NCBI RefSeq assembly: GCF_028583425.1
Contig: NC_072807.1
Span: forward strand, 33,981,001-34,045,000
Length of the DNA stretch: 64,000 nucleotides
DNA from: Eublepharis macularius
Lineage: Eukaryota; Chordata; Lepidosauria; Squamata; Eublepharidae
Reading direction: 5' to 3'
Positions 12,501-21,500 of the stretch are shown here, one piece after another (position 1 is the stretch's first letter; every line of letters begins with the position of its first letter). The notes under the pieces were generated by a model, which worked only from the letters and a program-made list of their open reading frames with translations, was not told the DNA's origin and made no database searches. A program made the translations under genes and the position numbers.

Positions 12501-15500
12501 GGCATGAATTCTGAAGGCTGCCTGATATTTCCCATGCCTGTTTTTGATTCCTATACACGCTCGCCTCTCTAGCAGCATTGCAAGGACCTGAGCACCAGTT
12601 GCAATAACACCTCCTCTAAACAAACGCCAGTTTCTCAGGGCATGGGGCTAAGCTAATTATAATTTGTCACTTCTGTGCTTCTTGCCTCTGCAAGCATCTG
12701 AGCACCGGGCAGATAGGAATAGAAGGTTGTTCATCAGCCAGTGAGGTGCTAAGCCACGTCCTTGTGCCACGTCCAAAACTGCAGGTTGCAAGCTCAGGGG
12801 GGCTGTTTATTTGGGGTCCTTGGCTGGGCTGGCCTTGAAGAATTCATGATAATCCCCAATGGAATACGGCATCCAGAGTTATACCAGAAATGGACATACG
12901 TGATCAATATAGCAAAAACGCACACAACGTGTTTCGAGCACAAATGCTCATCTCTGCTCCGAGCAGCGATCTCTTGCCTCTGTTTGGCTGCTTCTTTAAT
13001 AACTCCGTCCACTCCCCTTTGCAGTGTGCTTCGTCTCCTCCCTTGTCATCTCCTGCCTGTTGACTTTCAGCATGCTGATGAGGTCCCTGGTGAGGCACAG
13101 GTGAGAATTTAATTTGCTTCCGGCTTCCGCTGTTCCCAGACATCACTGGAGGCTGCTTAATGGATTGCTTTAGAAAGTGTGGGGAAAGGATTACCGATTT
13201 ATCCCAGAACAAAGCAACCCAAAGTCACCAGCAAAACAATCACAGAGTTCCAGCAAAGTCGTCATCATGCATTTACCTCCTAAGCTTAGAGTTCAAATAC
13301 AGTATAAGGGAATTTCCAGGGGAGGGGCAAGTTAGGCTAGCCACGTCTTCCGCTAGAGCAGGAGAATTCTTACCCTGCTTACTTGTCACTGCGCAGCTGA
13401 GCAGCAGAAGAGAGGGAAATGGGGAAATAGAGTGTCACTCTGCCACCATGATGTCACTTGCGGCGCAACCGGAAGTGACATCATCACATGGGTGTGACAC
13501 TCTAGGATTCCCCTGAAACTCTGGCTGAATCCACACTACCTTCCCCTTCGCGTTTCTTCCGCTTTTCTTCTGTCGTTCTCCAGCGCGCATTTCCCCTTTT
13601 GGTGTTCTCACACCCTTTCTGATAGCGGATGTTGCGCGCCGAATTCTGTTCACATCCCCGTTAGAAACGCGCTTCTCGGGGCGTGTCCTTCCATCGCATA
13701 CGCGATGACATCACCACGCATTTTTTAAAAAATTGTTGTATATTTCTGATATATCGATATTTTGTAGGTATGTGGGGTCGATTGCCCCTATTTTTCACTT
13801 TGGGTCATGTCCGTCGTTTGCAAGATTGATGACACCAAGACGCATTTCTCCAAAAAATTTATATATTTATGGTTGCTTTGATTTATCGTCATAACGGAAA
13901 TCTGAAAAAATATATATAAAAAAGAAAAGAGCAGTGGTAGAGTGAAAGGTGGAGCAGGCGTCTTGGGAAGGATTTTTTCCCGAGCTGGAATTTCTTTTTC
14001 ATTTTCGGGATACTGTCGACTCGTGGCTGCGGAACAGCGATATAAGTTAAGTTAAATTTTAAAAAAACCCCATAAAACAAGTGATTTACTTATAGGGTAA
14101 AAGGCACAGCAACAGAGGAGGGGGAAAAAGGACAATGGGAGTGGTTTGGATTGGGCAGAAACAAGGAGAAACGGATTCTTTTGTTCACATCCGCGATGCT
14201 TGCTGCGCAAGAGACGCGCAAGAAACCCATGAAATATGCGTTAGAAAAAAACCGCGGGAAATCCGGATGTGCGGTTAGAGTATGTGAACTGAAACGGGAC
14301 CCGCGGATTTTATGCGGGGAAAAACCGGAGGAAATTAGAAGTGTGGATTCAGCCTCTGTGGCATGACCCTGCCTCACTAAACATGCCACTGGTTGCCCAC
14401 ACCTGGCTGGCAATGCTTGGGGGAGTTTAAACCTTTGTTGTTCTAATTTCTAGCCTGCTCTTTGCTTGTTCTTTTAAATTGTATTGATATAAACAATGTA
14501 TAGCCTGCCTTTCCTTGCTGAGGCTCCATTTAGACATTACATAGGACCACGGTTTAACTAAACTGACTGTGATTTAGGGTGAATGGTCTGTATTCAGACA
14601 CTCTGCTAACCCTGGTTAGTTAAGATCTATCAAGCCAGGATCTGAAGCTGGTTTATTCACCACAATTTGTGTGTGTGCATGTTGATTTGTTTCTCCCACA
14701 CTTTTTCAGAAGTAATCTCCAGCGTCTGTACCGAGGGGCAGTTCTTAATGTTTTCCATCGACCCCGCAAGCTCCAGCCTTCCCAACAGGCCCTTGTGTGC
14801 TGGATGTGTTTTACTAGCTTCCAGGCAGCGTTCACTTGCTTGGGTGAGAAGATGTTATGTTATATAGTGACTAGCCTGAAGTCACCGAAAGAGCTTTGTA
14901 AGAGCAAAGTTTCGAACCAAGGTCTTTCCAGTGCAAAACTCAATCCACCACTCCACTTTGGTGAAGTGGTTAGGAGCAGCAGGACTCTAATCTAGAGAGC
15001 CAGGTTTGATTCCCCGCTCCTCTGCTTGAAGCCAGCTGGGTGACCTTGGGTCAGTCACAGCTCTCTCCGAGCTCTCTCAGCCCCACCCACCTCACAGGGT
15101 GTTTGTTGTGGGGATAATAATGACACTGACTTGGTAAACCGCTCTGAGTGTGGCACTAATCTGTCCAGAAGAGAGAGAGATAAGCACAAAGTTATTATTA
15201 TTACACCAGACAGGTGCACCCTGATTCAAGTGCTGTCAAGTCACAACTGAGTTAGGGCAACCCCAGCAAGGGGCTGTCAAGGGAAGTGAGAAGCAGAGGT
15301 GGTTTGCCAGTGCCTTCCTCTGCAGAGTCTTCCTTGGTGGTCGCCCATCCAAGTACCAACCCTGATTAACTTCTGAGATCTGACAAAGTTGGGCTATGCC
15401 CTGCTGCCTCCTCCCCACCCGCTCCTGCACCATGATTATCCGATTCATTTGCCCCCACTAGTGCAGTGAACAGCTCGGCAGTCCCCATGAAAACAAGGCA

Positions 15501-18500
15501 ATGCCAGTCTAAGTGGATTTTCAGTTCTGGCGTAATGTTTTTACTATGTTCTCCTCCTTTGTGGCAGCCGTTGCAGTGGAGGAAGGCTGACCACTGATTG
15601 AGGCTACCGGGTCTCCCAGCCTCCAGGAAATGACATGCCCAGTGTTGTGAATGCCTCTTGTGTGTAACTGGTTGTGTCTCCTGTCTTTGCCAAGGTCTGC
15701 TCATCCAGCTCGTTGTTTTTTTCATCTGCACTGTGAGTTTCACTTTCCTTGTGGTCATCCCTTTGCAGTCTGGCACCAACACATACCTCTTTAAGATTGT
15801 GAAGAACATGTGGTAAGTGTTCCTTCCCAAGCAACGTTGCCAGCAGTTAAATATCTGAGGAGAGGTGGCATTTGGGGGGGCACTCTGGTGTGCATGTATG
15901 TAGAAGCATGCATCCAGCAGATGCCCGTGCTGGTTATCCAACCACAACCATACACAACTAATAGTGATGGGCACATTTACTGGGAGAAGCATTGTGTTTT
16001 CCTAGCTGTTGTCAATTGGCTGACAGCAAACAAATTGAAACTGAACCCAGACAAGATGGAGGTGACGCTGGTTGGAAAAGCAGAGATCTTGAAGGGCGTT
16101 GTGGCTTCCTATCTGTGATGGGGTTCAGTTGACCCTGGTTGACTCAGTTAAGAGCCTAGGGGTTATACTGGATCCTGCGCTGCTGCTAGAGAAGCAAGTA
16201 AATGCAGCTGCAAAAAAGGCCTTCTCCCAATTCAGACTAGCTTGAACGATGGCCCCCTACCTTGACACAGCTGATCTGGCCACCTGATTTCATGCCACGG
16301 TAACATCGAGGCTAAACTACTGTAATGCTCTCTACATAGGTCTTCCCTCAAAGGCGACTTGGAAATTCCAACATGCATATCACTCCCATTCTGCAGTCAC
16401 TCAATTGACTTCTCATCAGTTACTGGTAGAGATGGGCATGAACCGGAAAAAAACAAACCATGCAGTCCGTGGTTCGTCACATTTCACGAACCACGAACCA
16501 TGAACTTTCACGAGCCTGCCCTGGTTCGTGAACCAGTTCGTTTGGTGCGTCAAATCGTCACTTCCAGGCCAGCAGAAGGTCACTTCCGGGCCAGCAGAAG
16601 GTCTGCAGAAAGTTCATCCCCTGTTGCCTAGGAAACTAATTGATTGGCACCAGGCTGTCTGCAGTCATGAACCAAAAAACAAACTAAATAAACCAGCCTA
16701 AAGTTCATAGCGGTTTGTCAGAAATGGGCTCTGATAAACCGCAGGTTCGTGAACCATGAACCGGCCTGGTTTGAGCAGAATTTTGGTTCGTATTTCGGTT
16801 CCTGCCCATCTCTAGTTACTGGGCTCAATTCAAGGTCATGAGTATCACATTCAAAGCCCTTCACAGCCTCAGCCGCTCATATCTGTATAGTGGCCTCTCC
16901 CCCTTTGTTCTGCCACAGCAGCTTTGCTTATTTGAACAGGGCCTTCTGCAGATACCATCCTGCAGTTGGGCAAAATCAGCAACTGCCCACAGATGTGCTT
17001 TCTCTGTGGTGGCCCCCACATTGTGGAATGGCCTGCCTGAGGAGGTCAGAAAAGCTCCCACGCTCTTGGCTTTCCACAAACTATGCAAGACTGAATTATT
17101 CAGGAGGGCTTTCTACCCAGATTACAGGACTGTGTCATAAGAAATACCTACTAATACCTTAGTAGGGACGAGTTCTAAATGCTACACTACGGGGTACTAT
17201 CTGCTGAAGTAGATATGCACCTACCAGCGAGTTTCTACATTGCTAAACATGCCATGGAAATTAGTTATGCGCTTTGTTTCAGATAGATTTCACCTCTGTG
17301 CTCGGCTTTATGCTTGTTTTAAAATTTTCTGCTACCACTCCTTATTGTATCCATTTCCCTGAATGTTCTCTTGTTGTTCCTTATTTTACTTTGCTCAGTG
17401 AATGTCCTAGCTGTCGATTATATTGTATTTTAACTCAATCCATCTTGGATCTCAGTGAGAAAAGTGGACCATAAAAATATGAAATAAATAAGAGGGGGAG
17501 CAAGGGACATGTGATTTCCTCTGCAAAGAAGCTCTTGGTTAACAAAAGGTGTCACTCTTAGCTGTAGCCACAGTGCATTTATCAGGCAAAAAAAGGTTAA
17601 TCTAGAAATGCTCTGCATCCTCTGTGTGGAATCAAAACATCTGAATCGATTTAAAATGGATTACATTGCAGAAGTGACCCAAGTAAAAACTGTACATTTG
17701 TGTTGTCTTTATCTAGGCCCTTCTGGTTGACTTTGGTGGTTTCTGTCATTGTGCAGAACTTGCTGACGCACTACTGTTTTCTCAAACGAGGCCATCTGCC
17801 AAAGGAGTTGACCAACAGGTGACTGAGAATGACGGGTGACACTGGTACTGAGCTGTCACCTGGGTGCCTCTATGGCTGTGCTTTGGGATGCCTTGAAGGG
17901 TTAGAGGTAGAGATGAGCACAAACCAGGAAAATGGCCGTTCATTGTGGTTCATGGTCCGTCACATTTCACGAATCACGAACCACAAACCAGCATGAAATT
18001 GCCTGGTTCGCAAACCGGTTCATTTGGTTCATGAATATGTCACTTCCGGGGCAGCAGAAGATCTGCAGGACGTCCATCCCACCACCCCCACCCCATTGCC
18101 TAGGAAACTGATTGATCGGCGCCAGGCTGTCTGCAGTGACTGATCAAAAAATGAACTGAATGAACCGGCCTAAAAATCATAGCAGTTCATCACGGTTCAT
18201 CATCAGAAATGCTCTCTGATGAACCGCTGGTTCGTGAACCATGAACCAGCACGGTTAGTGACGAACTTTGGTTCATATTTTGGTTCGTGCCCATCTCTAG
18301 TTATGCTACCTTGGGGGGGAAATGGCACAAGGTCTATATAAATAATGGATCTCAGAATTAGAGATGCTTTCAGTTTTTCTCTTCAACTGAATTTCTCCTT
18401 GCGTTTTTGGTGTTCCAAATTACCTCCCCTCATTTCTGAAACAGCCAAATAAATTACGAATTCTTGATCTGTTTTTTTTTTTAAATTCTGAAGCTTGTAC

Positions 18501-21500
18501 AGAGTGTTGTACATGCATGGCCAGCCACAACTTTTGAATTCTTTGTGTGTGTTTTCCCTTCTTCTCGGGTTATTTCATATACATGGGAGCATTGATAAAA
18601 ATACTCCCCTTCAAAAAAGTGATTGTGATGTATTACATTAACATTCTGTGTGGTGCGTGTGTGTGTGTGTGCATTGGCAACGCTGGAAAAAAACAAAAAA
18701 ACAGGAGCTGTGAATCTTTTACAAGCAGACACATCCCTCCAGCCTGGATAGCACCTTTTCAATGCTATAATAGGTTTTTCAGTTTTAAAAAGACTCTGAA
18801 TGCGAACTATGATAGACACAGGAAACAATGCATGTGGGGGAGAAAATGGATAGATAGGTACCTAATGAAGATAATGGACAGTAAATTCAGGGCACACAAA
18901 AAAGACATCTTCACGCTGTGCATAATTTAATGTATTGTCAAAGGCTTTCACGGCCGGAGAACGATGGTTGTTGTGGATTTTCCAGGCTGTATAGCCGTGG
19001 TCTTGGCATTGTAGTTCCTGACGTTTTGCCAGCAGCTGTGGCTGGCATCTTCAGAGGTGTAGCACCAAAAGACAAAGATCTCTCAGTGTCACAGTGTGGA
19101 AAAGATGTTGGCAGGTCATTTATATCTACTCAAGAAGGTGGGGTTGGGCTTGAATGCATCTTCTGCACACCTGTATCTCACAATCTTCCTCCTCTTTCCC
19201 CCCAGAAACTGATTCTCCATGTTGTACAACCTTCTAAACACACTCTAGATCGTACGTCATTCCACCTATCCTGCCTGTCTTTCCCTGGCTTTGCATCAAT
19301 CCCCTGCCAACCGCTTCACCTTTTCTCCTGGAACAAATTCTTACAGATGCACTCACATACAAAACAAGTTCAGATAGGCTGCTGTTAAATAATGGGTCTG
19401 TATGTACACACAGAGTTCTTGTCAAGATCATTTCATATTTCACATGCTGCTGTAATTTTATGTTAAGAAAAGCAAGGTGTTAATTTTTACCCCGCCAGCT
19501 CACCGGCACTCACAAACCTGCCAAGTATCCTGCTCCTAATTATATCTCAAACTGTTGCCATTCAAACTTCATCCTGAGAATTTTTCCCCTACAAATTACA
19601 TGGACCACTGATGCTGAACTGCATACTTGGGGCGTCTTAAGGTGTCATTCCAAAATGTAATCCTGCCCTCAAGTCATAGTTGACTTATGGCGACCCCTAG
19701 TGGGGTTTGCACGGCAAGACTCTAACAGAGCCTCCCTCCATTAGCATTCCACACCCTGGGAAACTCTTACAGGATGACTCAGCCCAACCCCAACCCTCCT
19801 GAGTAGACACTGAGAGATCTCTGTCTTTTGGTGCTACACCTCTGAAGATGCCAGCCACAGCTGCTGGCGAAACGTCAGGAACTACAATGCCAAGACCACG
19901 GCAATACAGCCCGGAAAACCCACAACAACCATTGTGCATAATTTAACTTGTAGAGGTCACTGCCATGTGAATGTAAGGGTCTGCTGAGCTAGCTCAGTTG
20001 GTCTTAAAAGCGGATGGCAAAGGGTCAGACTAGTTGTTACGTTTGGAACAAGTCAGATCAAGGGTCGTCGGTCCCCGCCCACCCAACTGATCTTTTTCAA
20101 ACCAAAGGTTACTTCAAGGAACTAAACTTCCTAAGCATGTCAGGCCCCATATGGCTCAGGACTGCGGCACGGGAGAAAGGGGGGAGTTTCAGCCTTCCCG
20201 CCAGCCTGGGGTGGGCGGAGGCTTTATCTGTCCCCCCTGCCTTGGGGCTGCATGTGCAGAATTCATTGCTGCTTGCAAGCCTTCCAAAGCATCTCTTTTG
20301 CTGCTGTTGGAAGGAGGAAGCTGGACTAGATAGATGTTTAATCTGACCCAAAAGGTCCTTGAACAAGAAAGCCATCTGGAGACCATCTCCTGACAATTAG
20401 CTCCCATGGAGGAAACATCTGCGGCCATTAAGGAACCTCTAATATTCTTTTGTCACAGACTAGTGACAGACCCATTTACAACCGGGCGGCAAAGCCCGTA
20501 ACAGTATGTAGGATTATGACCTTGGCTTTCCCTCTCTACAGGCGAGCTTTGTATATTGTGACGTATCTCCTCTTCCCAGTAAATGTATTGGTGGGGGTCC
20601 TGGCAGGTATTTGGAGAATGGTGATCTCTGCACTTTACAATGTTGTCCACTTCTGCCAGCTAGACGTTAGCCTCCTCAGCCATGGGGCAGAAACCTTTGA
20701 TCCAGGTAAGTGAAACACGATGTGCCCCCCACCATTTCCTTCTCCTTTTACCATGCTTGTTCTAACTACATATGCCTAATTCAAGGAAGTGGAACTGGTT
20801 GCAGCTTTGCACCTACATTGCCTCTGTTTAAAATGGGTCATCTGGAAATTTGGGGGAATTTTGGCAACTGAAATAGGATCTCTAAAAATGCATTCCTCTG
20901 CTAGGATGGTTTAAAGATTAGGTTTAGCTGCTAAATATTTAAAAATATTTAATATTTTTATAAACTGCTCTGAGTGTAACATTAAGCTGTCCTGAAGGAC
21001 AGTATATAAATTAAATGTTGTTGTTGTTGTTGTTTTAAAAAGCGATTTGGCTAATTTATTACTGGGTATCATTATTTTGCCACATATGGCTTTTTTGTGG
21101 GATGGGATGTCTTTAAGGAAGAGGCCAGAAATCAAGTTCATATTCATAGTAGCAGATGAGTTGCCATGTTGGTCTATAGTAGAAGAGCAAGATTTGGGTC
21201 CAGTAGCACCATAAAGACCAACTAGATTTCCAGGGTATGAACTTTTAAGAGTCAGAGCTCCCTTCGTCAGATGTGAGGTGTGGAAAAAAGAAGGAGTCCT
21301 TATCCAGGCAGAGGGTGGGAGGGGTAGTGTAAATTAGAGTGTAGGGAGCTAGCTATAATACATGTATATGTATGTATTCATGCTCATACCCTGGAAATCT
21401 AATTGGTCTTTAAGGTGCTGCTGGACCCGAATCAAGATCATATTTGTTAGACTGTTTGTTAAATCCTAAGACTGTGTTTTGCTCTGACCATATTCAAACA

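Larger units (their letters stand above)
18931..19932. mobile_element. Penelope-like element remnant with inverted terminal arms, family 1
   Basis: The insertion is flanked by a perfect 14-bp duplication TGTGCATAATTTAA (18917-18930 and 19933-19946). The left arm (about 18932-19153) is the reverse complement of the right arm (about 19728-19932). Between them lies about 0.57 kb, part of it (19664-19725) a 5S-SINE tail fragment. Both arms carry hammerhead-like motifs facing outward. Inverted arms and 10-15-bp duplications are known for Penelope-like elements. Confidence 0.75.

Noticed and set aside
12925-12958. Possible hammerhead on the minus strand (GAGCATTTGTGCTC, GAAACACGT)
   Set aside because: The stem II and GAAA side look right but the first core strand does not fit; kept only as a weak hint of another Penelope-like family.
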